Positions 36,457 to 47,157 of a DNA stretch of 55,523 bases are shown here, in pieces. Within the stretch, counting starts at the first letter, position 1; every line of letters begins with the position of its first letter. Source of the DNA: Bacillus sp. (in: firmicutes) (lineage in GTDB: Bacteria > Bacillota > Bacilli > Bacillales > JACDOC01). A program made the translations under genes and the position numbers. The stretch covers positions 1 through 55,523 of the forward strand of contig JACDOC010000020.1 in the NCBI GenBank assembly GCA_017656295.1. The letters run 5' to 3'. Below the pieces are notes generated by a model that saw nothing but the letters and a program-made list of their open reading frames with translations, was not told the DNA's origin and did no database searches.

Positions 36457-36966
36457 TCACGACTCTCCGCGACGCCATTTTTCAAAAATTTCTGCCACTT
36501 CTTTTTTGAGTGGAATTTTGGATATCGGTCGTTGCTCACTAAATTTCTTTACTTTCCGTGTTATCCGTTGTTCAATTATTTTCATTTCAGTATATAACTC
36601 TCTAGCAGACTTTCGCAGTGCCCCTTGTCCAAATATCGCCCATTGTTCCGTATAATCTGACGTTGCTACGTAAACTTGAGTTTTAATATTACTTAATTCA
36701 ATGGCTAATCTTTCTATGCGTTCATCTGCTGTTTCGTTTTCTCTAGTAAAAATAATGTCTACTTTGCTATTTTTATATTTCCGCTCAATTCCTTGGACGT
36801 AATGAGCATCAAATACAATAATCACTTTAAAACCGGTATATGCTTGATACTCAGCCATTTGCTCGACTAACCGATCCCTTGCAGCCGCTAAATCATGATT
36901 TTTTAATTCTCTTAATTCAGGCCATGCACCGATGATGTTATACCCATCGACGAGCAATATATCCAT
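36457..36966 (-). CDS. rae1: Ribosome-dependent mRNA endonuclease Rae1 (NYN domain)
   Basis: 169-residue NYN/PIN-fold nuclease, homologue of B. subtilis YacP/Rae1, which cleaves mRNA in the ribosomal A site. The acidic site starts with DILLVDGYNIIGAWPEL (Asp2, Asp6), with further acidic residues in VIIVFDAH and VATSDYTEQ. Two nt after rlmB, so co-translated. Confidence 0.94.
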   Translation of the reverse strand: MDILLVDGYNIIGAWPELRELKNHDLAAARDRLVEQMAEYQAYTGFKVIIVFDAHYVQGIERKYKNSKVDIIFTRENETADERIERLAIELSNIKTQVYVATSDYTEQWAIFGQGALRKSARELYTEMKIIEQRITRKVKKFSEQRPISKIPLKKEVAEIFEKWRRGES

Positions 36967-36968
36967 GC

Positions 36969-37712
36969 TTACTCCCCTATCGGATGCCGTTTTCGATAAA
37001 CCTCATACATAAGTAGACTCGCTGCCACCGATGCATTTAACGAAGTTACATGGCCGCTCATAGGTAAATGGACTAAGAAGTCGCATTTTTCCTTTACTAA
37101 ACGTCCGATTCCTTTTCCTTCGCTGCCGATTACTAATGCGAGAGGAAGCGTTCCATCCAATTGTCGATAATCTTTAGTTCCTTTAGCATCTGTTCCTACA
37201 ATCCATACGCCTAGTTCTTTCAATTCATCAATCGTACGTGCCATATTTGTCACTCGCGTAACAGGTACATATTCAATCGCTCCGGTGGAGGCTTTAGCTA
37301 CTGTCGTCGTTAAGCCAACCGATCGACGTTTAGGGATAATAATTCCATGGGCTCCAACAGCATCCGCTGTTCGTAAAATGGATCCTAGGTTATGAGGATC
37401 TTCTAACTCATCTAGAAGAATAAAAAACGGTGCCTCTCCTTTTTCTTCAGCCCGTTGAAACAAATCATCTAACTCGGCATATTGATAAGCAGCTACTTGG
37501 GCAACGACTCCTTGATGGTTTCCAGAAAACATTTGATCAATTTTTTGTTTCGGCACAAATTGAACTAGGACGTTCGCTTGTTTCGCTAATTTTAACACTT
37601 GTTGCATTTGACCACGTTGGGAACCTTCAGCAATCCAAATTTTGTTGATCTCTCGATTCGATTTTAGTGCTTCGATGACCGGATTTTTTCCGGCAATCAA
37701 ATCATTGCTCAT
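36969..37712 (-). CDS. rlmB: 23S rRNA (guanosine-2'-O)-methyltransferase RlmB
   Basis: SPOUT (TrmH/SpoU) family enzyme; by homology it methylates the 2'-OH of G2251 in 23S rRNA. It has an N-terminal substrate-binding domain (1-75). The C-terminal knotted domain contains motif 1 [19 protein letters not shown], motif 2 [13 protein letters not shown] and motif 3 [22 protein letters not shown], each read in part. 247 residues. Start overlaps mrnC by 4 nt. Confidence 0.95.
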   Translation of the reverse strand: MSNDLIAGKNPVIEALKSNREINKIWIAEGSQRGQMQQVLKLAKQANVLVQFVPKQKIDQMFSGNHQGVVAQVAAYQYAELDDLFQRAEEKGEAPFFILLDELEDPHNLGSILRTADAVGAHGIIIPKRRSVGLTTTVAKASTGAIEYVPVTRVTNMARTIDELKELGVWIVGTDAKGTKDYRQLDGTLPLALVIGSEGKGIGRLVKEKCDFLVHLPMSGHVTSLNASVAASLLMYEVYRKRHPIGE

Positions 37713-38131
37713 ACCCTTCCTCCTCCTTCTTTCATTTTGACATATTCAAAAGCAGCAGCTACTAGTTCTTCTAGACGAGCACGATCATGTTTAGCGTACA
37801 AATAGCCGATTAGCGCTTCAAAGGCCGTACTATACCGGTAAGTTTGGACATCCGTATTTTTTGGAACGGTCCCACTTTTTGCGTTACGCCCTCTTTTCAC
37901 AATTGCTCTTTCTTCTTCCGTAAGAATTTCTTGTTCCAATAAATAAAACAAAATTGCAGCTTGCGCTTTAGCGGATACGTATCTCGTTGCTTCTTTATGC
38001 AAATGGTTCGGTTTGGTCTTTCCTTGATGGAGAAGGTGATGCCGAACATACGTTTCGTATACAGCATCACCCATATAAGCAAGGGCTAAACTGTTTAATT
38101 GCTTGTAGTCTAAGGTCATATTCTGTAACAT
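37709..38131 (-). CDS. mrnC: Mini-ribonuclease III
   Basis: Dimeric RNase III-like enzyme without a double-stranded RNA-binding domain, which matures the ends of 23S rRNA in B. subtilis. The signature [16 protein letters not shown] (about 15-30) carries the catalytic Asp and Glu. 140 residues; an internal ATG four codons later is possible. Starts 4 nt after the cysS stop. Confidence 0.95.
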   Translation of the reverse strand: MLQNMTLDYKQLNSLALAYMGDAVYETYVRHHLLHQGKTKPNHLHKEATRYVSAKAQAAILFYLLEQEILTEEERAIVKRGRNAKSGTVPKNTDVQTYRYSTAFEALIGYLYAKHDRARLEELVAAAFEYVKMKEGGGRV

Positions 38132-38135
38132 TGGT

Positions 38136-39533
38136 TTAACCCCGTTTCCAGCGTGTTCCTTGCGGTGTATCCTCTAGAATAATATTCATTTCTTTCAACT
38201 GATCACGAATTTGATCCGCTAAGGCGAAATTGCGCTCTTTTCTTGCTTGATTCCGCTTCTCGATAAGTTGTTCAATCTCTTCATCCAATAGTTGTTCTTG
38301 CTCTAAAGTTAAACCGAGAACATGGAAGAGTGTTTCAAATTCATTCATAAAGGCATCGATAACCGATTCCATCGTATTTTTCTCCATTAGATAGTAGTTC
38401 GCTTGTTTGGAAAGCTCAAAAAGAACAGATATCGCATTAGCTGTATTAAAATCATCGTCCATTTCTTGAATAAATTGCTTTCTTAACTGCTGAATTTTCT
38501 CTAACCATTGTTGTTCATGATCAGCTAGGTTTGTACTAGATTGTTTTCGATGTTTTAAGTTTTCATAAGAAGTTCTTAATCGTTCAAGCGCCGATTTCGA
38601 ATGTTCCAATAGTTCTTCACTATAGTTGATTGGATTACGGTAATGAACCGATAACATGAAGAAACGAAGCACTTGAGGGTCATGCTTTTGAATAATATCG
38701 TGAACAAGGACAAAATTACCGAGCGACTTCGACATTTTTTCGTTGTCGATATTAATATAACCATTGTGCATCCAATATTTCGCAAATTGCTTTCCTGTTA
38801 ACGCTTCTGATTGAGCAATTTCGTTTTCGTGATGCGGGAACGTTAAGTCTTGACCACCTGCATGAATATCAATCGTATCACCTAAATATTTTCGCGCCAT
38901 TGCGGAGCATTCAATGTGCCAGCCTGGACGACCTTTACCCCAAGGACTTTGCCAATAAATTTCCCCTTCTTTTGCTGCTTTCCATAGAGCAAAATCAAGA
39001 GCGTCTTCTTTTTTTTCTCCTACTTCAATACGAGCACCAACTTTTAGTTCGTCAATGGATTGATGGGATAACTTTCCATATTCTTCGAATTTTCTTGTAC
39101 GGAAATACACATCTCCTTCCGATTCGTAGGCATACCCTTTTTCGATTAGTTTTTCAATGAATTCGATAATGGTATCCATGTTCTCTGTTACCCGTGGATG
39201 TACGTCCGCTTTTTGGCACCCGAGCGCCGTCACGTCATCAAAGTAGGCTTGAATAAAGCGTTCAGCAATCGTCGGAACATCTTCACCTAACTCGTTGGCT
39301 GCTCGAATCAGTTTATCGTCGACATCCGTAAAATTAGAAACATATTGAACGTCATAACCACGGAACGTTAAATAGCGACGGACGGTATCATACACAATGG
39401 CTGGGCGTGCATTCCCAATATGAATATAGTTATAAACAGTCGGACCGCACACATACATTTTTACCTTTCCAGGTTCAAGAGGAACGAACGGCTCTTTTCT
39501 TCTTGTTAGTGTGTTATATATTTGAATGGTCAT
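38136..39533 (-). CDS. cysS: Cysteinyl-tRNA synthetase
   Basis: Class I synthetase. Zinc-binding Cys29, HIGN at 38-41, and KMSKS (about 270) are all present, along with the cysteine-pocket residues in WHIECSAM and the [18 protein letters not shown] segment. 465 residues from ATG 39533, chosen by alignment with the family start MTIxxYNT. The start overlaps the end of cysE by about 20 nt. Shine-Dalgarno GAGGAG is 12 nt away, wider than usual. Confidence 0.97.
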   Translation of the reverse strand: MTIQIYNTLTRRKEPFVPLEPGKVKMYVCGPTVYNYIHIGNARPAIVYDTVRRYLTFRGYDVQYVSNFTDVDDKLIRAANELGEDVPTIAERFIQAYFDDVTALGCQKADVHPRVTENMDTIIEFIEKLIEKGYAYESEGDVYFRTRKFEEYGKLSHQSIDELKVGARIEVGEKKEDALDFALWKAAKEGEIYWQSPWGKGRPGWHIECSAMARKYLGDTIDIHAGGQDLTFPHHENEIAQSEALTGKQFAKYWMHNGYINIDNEKMSKSLGNFVLVHDIIQKHDPQVLRFFMLSVHYRNPINYSEELLEHSKSALERLRTSYENLKHRKQSSTNLADHEQQWLEKIQQLRKQFIQEMDDDFNTANAISVLFELSKQANYYLMEKNTMESVIDAFMNEFETLFHVLGLTLEQEQLLDEEIEQLIEKRNQARKERNFALADQIRDQLKEMNIILEDTPQGTRWKRG

Positions 39534-40188
39534 GTTCTCTAACAACTCCTCTTTCTAGTTTTAACATTTCTAACTCTTCCCGTAACTGAGCGATTTGACG
39601 TTCTAACTCATTGCAACGATCTGCCACCGGATCCGGCAAATCGGTATGATTCAAATCTTTCTTAATGCGAACACCATCTTGAACAACGACACGACCAGGT
39701 ATACCAACAACGGTTGAGTTGGGTGGGACATCTTTTAAAACGACCGATCCTGCCCCAATTTTGGAATTCTCACCAATCGTAATCGAACCAAGCACTTTGG
39801 CTCCAGCGGCGATTAACGCGTTATCTTTAATCGTCGGGTGACGTTTTCCTTTTTCTTTTCCTGTTCCCCCTAACGTAACCCCTTGATAAACGGTGACGTT
39901 ATCACCGATTTCACACGTTTCACCAATGACAACCCCCATCCCATGGTCAATGAAAAAGCGGCGACCAATTTTAGCACCAGGATGGATTTCGATCCCTGTA
40001 AAGAAACGACTAATTTGTGAAATTAAACGGGCAATAAAGAAAAACTTCCGTTTATAAAACGCATGGGCAATTCGATGCATCCAAATAGCATGGAGGCCGG
40101 AATAAGTAAGTATGACTTCTAAATAACTGCGTGCTGCTGGGTCTTGCTCAAAAACGGCTTCAATGTCTTCTTTCATCATTTTAAACAT
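39514..40188 (-). CDS. cysE: Serine O-acetyltransferase
   Basis: Makes O-acetylserine from serine and acetyl-CoA, the first step of cysteine synthesis. It has an N-terminal helical domain (1-65) and a left-handed beta-helix of hexapeptide repeats (about 66-180) with catalytic Asp81-His82 in [14 protein letters not shown]-terminal coiled-coil-like tail follows ([19 protein letters not shown]). 224 residues. AAGGAGGG before ATG 40188. Directly downstream of a cysteine T-box, so synthesis of cysteine and its tRNA charging (cysS) are controlled together. Confidence 0.97.
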   Translation of the reverse strand: MFKMMKEDIEAVFEQDPAARSYLEVILTYSGLHAIWMHRIAHAFYKRKFFFIARLISQISRFFTGIEIHPGAKIGRRFFIDHGMGVVIGETCEIGDNVTVYQGVTLGGTGKEKGKRHPTIKDNALIAAGAKVLGSITIGENSKIGAGSVVLKDVPPNSTVVGIPGRVVVQDGVRIKKDLNHTDLPDPVADRCNELERQIAQLREELEMLKLERGVVREHDHSNI

Positions 40189-40224
40189 CTACAATCCCTC
40201 CTTTTTGTCATTGATTTTCTCAAC

Positions 40225-40470
40225 AAAAAAAGCGCCTCTGACGGACAGAGACGCTTGGATGCGCGGTTCCACTCTGTTTAGGCACAATTAAAACCGTGCC
40301 TCAACTCGGTCATGATAACGGAGTATTCCGCCTCCATCTACTCGATGTCCTTTCGATGAAGGGCTCCGGGGTGCATTTCAAAAAACGAGAGGCTTAAACC
40401 ACTTTCAGCCGGTGGTGGTTCTCTCTGGAAAGCGTCGTTTTCCTACTTCTCCCCGTCAACACTTTGCCGA
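40225..40470 (-). promoter_or_regulatory. T-box riboswitch, tRNA-Cys, upstream of cysE-cysS
   Basis: The T-box sequence TGGAACCGCG (40262-40271) precedes an 11-bp terminator (40231-40256) with seven Ts. In Stem I the specifier loop reads GAA-A-TGC-ACC; the codon at 40373-40375 is UGC, cysteine, matching the downstream genes. Uncharged tRNA-Cys is expected to favour the antiterminator. Confidence 0.93.
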
Positions 40471-40487
40471 TATTCCCTTGTACTCTT

Positions 40488-40516
40488 ACTATATTACAAA
40501 AACCCAATTTTGTTAA
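40488..40516 (-). promoter_or_regulatory. Sigma-A promoter of the cysE T-box transcript
   Basis: -35 TTAACA (40511-40516), 17-nt spacer, -10 TATAGT (40488-40493). The -35 overlaps the gltX stop codon. Confidence 0.7.
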
Positions 40517-41970
40517 CTAATTAAGCCATGTAAACGTTTCGTTACTTTTTCTTTCCCTAAAAGGGCAATCGCGTTTGGTAATTCCGGTCCATGTGTTTGA
40601 CCAGTTACAGCGACGCGAATTGGCATGAATAGTTTTTTCCCTTTATGACCAGTAGCTTTTTGAACTCTTTTAATCGCTGCTTTAATTTCAGTCGCTTCAA
40701 ATGTTTCTAATGCTTCTACTTCTTGTAAAAACGCTGAAAGAACTTCAGGAACTTGCTCTTCTGCTAGTACAGCCTTCGCTTCTTCATCGTAGGAAAGCTC
40801 GTCCTTAAAGAACATACTTGATAACTCTACAATCTCTGCCCCGTAGCTCATTTGTTCTTGATAAAGAGCGATTAATTGACGTACCCATTCTTTTTCTTCG
40901 TCCGTTAGTGTTTCGCTTACACGACCTGCTTTTTGAAGATGTGGAAGTGCTAGTTTAACCACTTCTTCAAGTTCAAGTTTTTTCATATATTGGTTGTTCA
41001 TCCATGTTAGCTTCTGTTTATCAAAAACAGCTGGCGATTTAGACAGACGATCCGCATCAAAAATTTCAATGAATTCTTCTTTACTGAAAATCTCTTCTTC
41101 GCCTTTTGGAGACCAACCAAGTAACGCGATGAAGTTAAAGAGCGCATCTGGTAAATAGCCAAGCTCTTCATATTGTTCGATAAATTGAATAATCGTTTCG
41201 TCACGCTTACTTAACTTTTTACGATTTTCATTAACGATTAGCGTCATATGACCATACTTCGGTGGCTCCCAACCGAACGCTTCAAAAATCATTAACTGTT
41301 TCGGTGTATTAGAAATATGGTCATCCCCGCGAAGAACGTGGGAAATTTTCATTAAATGGTCGTCGATAGCGACAGCAAAGTTATATGTTGGGGTACCATC
41401 TTTTTTCACAATGACAAAATCGCCGATACCATCTGATTCAAACGAAACGGTTCCTTTTACCATATCATCAAACGAATATACTTTTCCTTCTGGTACACGG
41501 AAACGAATGCTTGGTTGACGACCTTCTTTTTCTAACTCCGCTTGTTGTTCTGGTGTTAAATGGCGGCACTTTCCTGAATAACGTGGCATTTCTCCACGAG
41601 CTAGTTGCGCTTCCCGTTCTGCTTCAAGCTCCTCTTCCGTACAATAACATTTGTACGCAAGTCCTCTTGCAAGTAAGTCTTCGTAATATTCTTTATATAT
41701 ATGATTCCGTTCCGATTGACGATAAGGACCGTATTCGCCACCTACATCAATACTTTCATCCCAATCAATACCAAGCCATTTTAAGTATTTTAACTGGCTT
41801 TGCTCGCCGCCTTCAATGTTACGCTTCTTATCCGTATCTTCAATCCGGATAATGAATTTTCCACCTTGATTACGCGCAAACAAATAGTTAAATAACGCCG
41901 TACGCGCATTACCGATATGTAAATGTCCTGTTGGGCTTGGCGCATAACGGACACGAATTTCATTTGCCAT
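40513..41970 (-). CDS. gltX: Glutamyl-tRNA synthetase (non-discriminating type likely)
   Basis: Class I synthetase. HIGN motif ([16 protein letters not shown]) near residue 15, KLSKRDE (about 250), and a cysteine-rich insert [30 protein letters not shown] (read in parts) near 110-140. 485 residues from ATG 41970 with GGAGG upstream. In Bacillus this enzyme also charges tRNA-Gln; that is known of relatives, not shown here. No certain promoter was found in the 96-nt gap upstream. Confidence 0.97.
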   Translation of the reverse strand: MANEIRVRYAPSPTGHLHIGNARTALFNYLFARNQGGKFIIRIEDTDKKRNIEGGEQSQLKYLKWLGIDWDESIDVGGEYGPYRQSERNHIYKEYYEDLLARGLAYKCYCTEEELEAEREAQLARGEMPRYSGKCRHLTPEQQAELEKEGRQPSIRFRVPEGKVYSFDDMVKGTVSFESDGIGDFVIVKKDGTPTYNFAVAIDDHLMKISHVLRGDDHISNTPKQLMIFEAFGWEPPKYGHMTLIVNENRKKLSKRDETIIQFIEQYEELGYLPDALFNFIALLGWSPKGEEEIFSKEEFIEIFDADRLSKSPAVFDKQKLTWMNNQYMKKLELEEVVKLALPHLQKAGRVSETLTDEEKEWVRQLIALYQEQMSYGAEIVELSSMFFKDELSYDEEAKAVLAEEQVPEVLSAFLQEVEALETFEATEIKAAIKRVQKATGHKGKKLFMPIRVAVTGQTHGPELPNAIALLGKEKVTKRLHGLIS

Positions 41971-42066
41971 AGTCGATTGCCTCCTCACAAATTTCTCACC
42001 ACTAGTTTACGTTCGCTCATCTTCTGAACCATTGTATCACTATCAACGAATGGAATAAAGTCTCTC

Positions 42067-42552
42067 CTACTTTTCCCCTACTTGCTGCAATAAAATACTT
42101 ACTTGTGCTGCAATTCCTTCACCACGACCTGTAAACCCAAGCTTTTCAGTCGTTGTTGCTTTCACATTGACTTGATCTATCGTACCGTTTAATAAACGGG
42201 CGATGTGCGCTCGCATTTGTTCAATGTAAGGTGCCATTTTCGGTTTTTGAGCGATGATTGTACAATCAACGTTCACCAATGAAAACCCTTTGGACTCAAC
42301 TAAATTCCAAACATGTTGAAGTAAAACACTGGAATCCGCATCTTTGTATTTTTCGTCCGTATCCGGAAAATGCTTACCAATGTCCCCTTCACCGATTGCA
42401 CCTAAACAAGCGTCGGCTACTGCATGTAATAACACATCAGCATCAGAATGTCCTAATAATCCTTTTTCATAAGGAATCGTAATCCCACCAATAATGAGGG
42501 GACGTCCTTCCACTAGTTGATGTACGTCAAATCCTTGTCCTATCCGAAACAT
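42067..42552 (-). CDS. ispF: 2-C-methyl-D-erythritol 2,4-cyclodiphosphate synthase
   Basis: Fifth step of the MEP isoprenoid pathway. Trimeric enzyme of 161 residues; metal ligands Asp9, His11 and His43 are in FDVH and LLHAVADA, and the [19 protein letters not shown]-type C-terminal loop is present. 57 nt after ispD. Confidence 0.97.
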   Translation of the reverse strand: MFRIGQGFDVHQLVEGRPLIIGGITIPYEKGLLGHSDADVLLHAVADACLGAIGEGDIGKHFPDTDEKYKDADSSVLLQHVWNLVESKGFSLVNVDCTIIAQKPKMAPYIEQMRAHIARLLNGTIDQVNVKATTTEKLGFTGRGEGIAAQVSILLQQVGEK

Positions 42553-42609
42553 GTTTTTTGCTCCTTTTTCTTTTTGTTCAAACGTCAGGTAACGAATGGG
42601 GAAAGGAGG

Positions 42610-43323
<714 letters not shown>

Positions 43324-44409
43324 TTATAATGCTTTTTCTAACAATTTCGGTTTAGCAAATATCATGCGACCTGCCGACGTTTGAAGCACACTTGTTACTA
43401 GTACTTCAATATGCTTCCCTATATAATTTTTTCCTTCCTCGACAACAATCATTGTTCCATCATCTAAATATGCAACACCTTGATTGTGCTCTTTTCCATC
43501 TTTAATCACTTGCACCGTTAGTTCTTCGCCAGGAAGGACGACAGGTTTGACCGCATTGGAAAGATCGTTAATATTTAATACGGATACGTTTTGTAGCTCA
43601 CATACTTTATTTAAATTAAAATCGTTCGTCACGACAACACCATTCATGATCTTCGCGAGTTTCACCAGCTTACTATCAACTTCTTGAAGGTCTTCAAAGT
43701 CTCCTTCGTATATTTGAACTTCAATCGAAAGCTCTTTTTGAATGCGATTTAAAATATCCAGCCCTCGACGACCTCTGTTCCGTTTTAACACATCTGAGGA
43801 ATCGGCGATATGTTGCAGTTCTTCTAGCACGAATTGAGGGATGACAATGACACCTTCAAGAAACCCTGTCTGGCAAATATCAGCGATACGACCATCAATA
43901 ATCACACTTGTATCTAAAATTTTATATTTTTTCGTAGAAGTGTCCATCTCTTCAGATTCCTTTTTCTTATTACGAGTAGGGAGGGAGAATAAATTGATTA
44001 ATTCATCTCGCTTTTTAAACCCTACTTGGAATCCAACATATCCGAGTAATAACGTTAATAAAATCGGGACAACCGTATTCACAATTGGGATTTGCATTCC
44101 AGTGAACGGGAGTCCTAATAAAAAGGCAACAATTAATCCAGATACAAGACCGAGCGTACCAAATAATAAATCGGTAACAGGAGCCTTTACTAACGAATCT
44201 TCAAACCATTTGACAAAATCAACAACGTAATCAACCGCCCAAAAAGTTAGAAGATAAAAAATGATAGCACCTAAAATGGCCGTTACATATGTGTTATTAA
44301 TTAATAAAACATTGTATAACGGTGTAAACAATAACAAATCTGGAATAAGAAAAATACCAAGAGTCCCACCTAAAATGAGGAAACAGGCTTGCACAATTCG
44401 TTTTAACAT
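43324..44409 (-). CDS. Membrane-anchored PIN/TRAM-domain protein (YacL family)
   Basis: 361 residues. Four hydrophobic segments fill the first 120 residues. A PIN nuclease-like domain (starting [18 protein letters not shown], about 145) and a C-terminal TRAM RNA-binding domain (about 290-350) follow. B. subtilis YacL is the homologue; the substrate is unknown. ATG 44409 has GGAGGTGA upstream; a 56-residue longer reading is leader sequence. A promoter lies about 185 nt upstream. Confidence 0.9.
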   Translation of the reverse strand: MLKRIVQACFLILGGTLGIFLIPDLLLFTPLYNVLLINNTYVTAILGAIIFYLLTFWAVDYVVDFVKWFEDSLVKAPVTDLLFGTLGLVSGLIVAFLLGLPFTGMQIPIVNTVVPILLTLLLGYVGFQVGFKKRDELINLFSLPTRNKKKESEEMDTSTKKYKILDTSVIIDGRIADICQTGFLEGVIVIPQFVLEELQHIADSSDVLKRNRGRRGLDILNRIQKELSIEVQIYEGDFEDLQEVDSKLVKLAKIMNGVVVTNDFNLNKVCELQNVSVLNINDLSNAVKPVVLPGEELTVQVIKDGKEHNQGVAYLDDGTMIVVEEGKNYIGKHIEVLVTSVLQTSAGRMIFAKPKLLEKAL

Positions 44410-44592
44410 ACCCTCACCTCCTTGTAATTCATTATAAACATTTTTTGTCATTTGAAACCTCAAATCCAATAATATTTTATGAATGTAATAAAAAAGAAAT
44501 ATTTTTGTGATATAAGGTTTGAATGTTATATTCAAGTCGTAGTATTTTAGAGTACCACCACCATGAACTGAAGTCAAATTTTTAAATTTTAT

Positions 44593-44621
44593 ATTTTAAC
44601 ATAAACCATCTATATTGACAA
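44593..44621 (-). promoter_or_regulatory. Probable sigma-A promoter of yacL-ispD-ispF
   Basis: -35 TTGTCA (44616-44621), 17-nt spacer, -10 TAAAAT (44593-44598), just after the disA stop. Confidence 0.65.
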
Positions 44622-44627
44622 CACATC

Positions 44628-45695
44628 TCATAGTTGACGGTCCGCAAACGTTTGATCTTTAATTAGCTTTAACCCTTCTTTTATTTTTCGTGCTCGAACT
44701 TCTCCAATCCCTTCGACATCATCTAATTCTTCTACGGTTGCTTGCAAAATGTTCGGTAAGCTTTTTAATTTGGTGACTAAGTTTTCAATAATAATTGTTG
44801 GTAGCCGAGGGATTTTGTTTAACAACCGATACCCTCTAGGAGCAATCGATTGGTCTAACGGTACGTAGCCTTGATATCCAAGTAGTTTTAATAACACATG
44901 ATCATCTATCATTTCCGACTTGGCCAGTTCTTGAAAACGGGTTAGTAGTTTGTATGATTGTACATTTCGGTCAAAAGCGTAATCTCGTATCACATGCATG
45001 GCTTCTTCTTCTAAATCAACTAACAATTCGTTCATCTGTAATCGTATTAATCGCCCTTCGGTTCCTAGTTCATTTAAATAGCAATTGAGTTCGTTTTTAA
45101 TGCGTAACACCATCTCAAAGCGGTGTAACACTTGCAACAAATCGCTATAAGTTACTAACTCTTCAAATTCTAATACCGATAAATTAGAAATGCTTTGATC
45201 AAGGACTACTTTGTATTTTTCTAAAGTTTGAATGGCTTGGTTTGCTTTTGTTAAAATGACACCTATTTCTCTTAACGCATAACGAAAGTTTCCTTGATAT
45301 AAAGTTATCACGTTACGTCGTTGAGATATTGCAATAACTAGAGCATTTGTTTGTTTTGCGACCCGATCGGCTGTGCGATGTCTCATCCCCGTCTCCGTCG
45401 AAGGGATTGACGGATCTGGAACTAATTGAGCGTTAGCAATTAATATTTTATCTCCCGTCTCATTTAATATAATGGCGCCATCCATTTTTGCTAACTCGTA
45501 TAAGAAATTGGGGGAAAACGGACAATTAATGTGAAAGCCACCATCAACGACGGATGTTACTTTTTCGTTATATCCTAGTACAATCAGTCCCCCTGTATTC
45601 GCACGTAACACATTGTCAATTCCTTCGCGTAATGGCGTACCAGGTGCGACTAGCTGTAGCACATCCGACATATCCCCAAGCCTTTTTTCATCCAT
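44628..45695 (-). CDS. disA: DNA integrity scanning protein, diadenylate cyclase DisA
   Basis: Makes c-di-AMP and scans DNA during sporulation. DAC domain (1-145) with the DGA motif at 72-74 and RHR at 105-107; a helical spine (about 150-285) and C-terminal helix-hairpin-helix DNA-binding domain ([26 protein letters not shown], read in parts). 355 residues, full length. 3 nt after radA; last gene of the clpC operon. Confidence 0.97.
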   Translation of the reverse strand: MDEKRLGDMSDVLQLVAPGTPLREGIDNVLRANTGGLIVLGYNEKVTSVVDGGFHINCPFSPNFLYELAKMDGAIILNETGDKILIANAQLVPDPSIPSTETGMRHRTADRVAKQTNALVIAISQRRNVITLYQGNFRYALREIGVILTKANQAIQTLEKYKVVLDQSISNLSVLEFEELVTYSDLLQVLHRFEMVLRIKNELNCYLNELGTEGRLIRLQMNELLVDLEEEAMHVIRDYAFDRNVQSYKLLTRFQELAKSEMIDDHVLLKLLGYQGYVPLDQSIAPRGYRLLNKIPRLPTIIIENLVTKLKSLPNILQATVEELDDVEGIGEVRARKIKEGLKLIKDQTFADRQL

Positions 45696-45698
45696 AAT

Positions 45699-47072
45699 TT
45701 AGCCTCCTAACGTGTATTCCAACGCTTCTACGATCGTGGATACACCGATCACTTGCACCCCTTTTGGTATCGTCCACCCACCTAAATTATTTTGCGGGAC
45801 GATAATACGATCAAACCCCAGTTTAGCTGCTTCTTGAACCCGTTGTTCGATTCGAGAAACTCGGCGAATCTCACCAGTCAAACCTACTTCCCCAATAATA
45901 CAATCTTTGGCTCGTGTCGGTTGATCACGGAAGCTGGAGACAATGCTTACGGCAATCGCTAAGTCGATGGCTGGTTCATCTAACTTTAACCCACCTGCTA
46001 CTTTTAAATACGCATCTTGCTGTTGAAGAAGCATTCCAACCCGCTTCTCAAGTACCGCCATAATTAAGGACACTCGGTTATGATCAATCCCTGTTGCCAT
46101 TCGCTTCGGGTTATGAAAACTCGTTGGTGCAATTAAAGCTTGTATTTCTACTAATACTGGACGCGTTCCTTCCATTGAAGCGACTACGGTCGAACCAGCA
46201 GCTCCATGGGATCGTTCTTCTAAAAAGATTTCCGATGGGTTCTCCACTTCGTCAAGACCAAACTCTTTCATTTCAAAAATCCCCATCTCATTCGTTGAAC
46301 CAAACCTGTTTTTAACAGCCCGAAGTATTCGATACGAATGGTGCCGTTCTCCTTCAAAATACAACACGGTATCAACCATATGTTCTAAAAGCTTCGGTCC
46401 GGCAATGGATCCCTCTTTAGTAACATGTCCAACAATAAAAATAGCAATTCCTTTCGTTTTAGCAATTCGCATAAGCTCGGCTGTACATTCTCTTACTTGG
46501 GACACACTCCCTGGTGCAGAGGTGACATCCGGATGATAGATTGTTTGAATTGAATCGATAATTACAAAAGATGGTACCATTTCTTCTATTGTATGAAGGA
46601 TTGTTTCTAAATTCGTTTCCGAAAACACATAAAGTTCATCAGCATGAATATTTAATCGATTCGCTCTTAATTTTGTTTGTTTGACTGATTCTTCTCCAGA
46701 AATGTAAAGCACTTTCTGTTGTTTACTTGCCAATTGGGATGAAACTTGTAACAACAATGTCGATTTTCCAATACCGGGATCGCCCCCAATTAGAACAAGG
46801 GAACCTGGAACAACACCGCCCCCTAATACTCGATTGAGCTCCTTTAAATCGGTTTGGATGCGCGGTTCTTCTACTGTTTCGATTGTTTTAATGGAAACGG
46901 CTTTGGCAGTCGAAGTAGAAGGAGTATGTAAAAAAGCGCCTTTTTTCCGTCCAACAATTTCAACTTCCTCTACCATTTGGTTCCATGCCCCACATCCAGG
47001 GCAACGTCCCATCCACTTTGGGGATTCATAACCGCATGATTGACACATAAATTTTGTTTTTTTCTTTGCCAT
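45699..47072 (-). CDS. radA: DNA repair protein RadA
   Basis: RecA-like branch-migration helicase. Zinc finger Cys10-Cys13-Cys24-Cys27, Walker [11 protein letters not shown] (about 95-104), the RadA-specific KNRFG motif (about 250), and a C-terminal Lon protease-like domain lacking proteolytic function in this family. 457 residues. It follows clpC after a terminator hairpin. Confidence 0.97.
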   Translation of the reverse strand: MAKKKTKFMCQSCGYESPKWMGRCPGCGAWNQMVEEVEIVGRKKGAFLHTPSTSTAKAVSIKTIETVEEPRIQTDLKELNRVLGGGVVPGSLVLIGGDPGIGKSTLLLQVSSQLASKQQKVLYISGEESVKQTKLRANRLNIHADELYVFSETNLETILHTIEEMVPSFVIIDSIQTIYHPDVTSAPGSVSQVRECTAELMRIAKTKGIAIFIVGHVTKEGSIAGPKLLEHMVDTVLYFEGERHHSYRILRAVKNRFGSTNEMGIFEMKEFGLDEVENPSEIFLEERSHGAAGSTVVASMEGTRPVLVEIQALIAPTSFHNPKRMATGIDHNRVSLIMAVLEKRVGMLLQQQDAYLKVAGGLKLDEPAIDLAIAVSIVSSFRDQPTRAKDCIIGEVGLTGEIRRVSRIEQRVQEAAKLGFDRIIVPQNNLGGWTIPKGVQVIGVSTIVEALEYTLGG

Positions 47073-47105
47073 GGTTTTCTCCTCTCTATGAAATTGTTAC
47101 CAATA

Positions 47106-47148
47106 AAAAGAAAAGGGGGACACGTTCCGTTTGTTGACGTGAACCCCC
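47106..47148 (-). terminator. Terminator-like hairpin between clpC and radA
   Basis: GGGGG (47144-47148) pairs with CCCCC (47115-47119), with an internal CACGT/ACGTG extension. The minus strand continues TTTTCTTTTTATT. It probably reduces stress-induced transcription into radA-disA. Confidence 0.7.
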
Positions 47149-47157
47149 TACATGCCA

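Noticed and set aside
44410-44577. 56-residue N-terminal extension of the YacL-type protein
   Set aside because: No Shine-Dalgarno at its start, whereas GGAGGTGA precedes the ATG at 44409.
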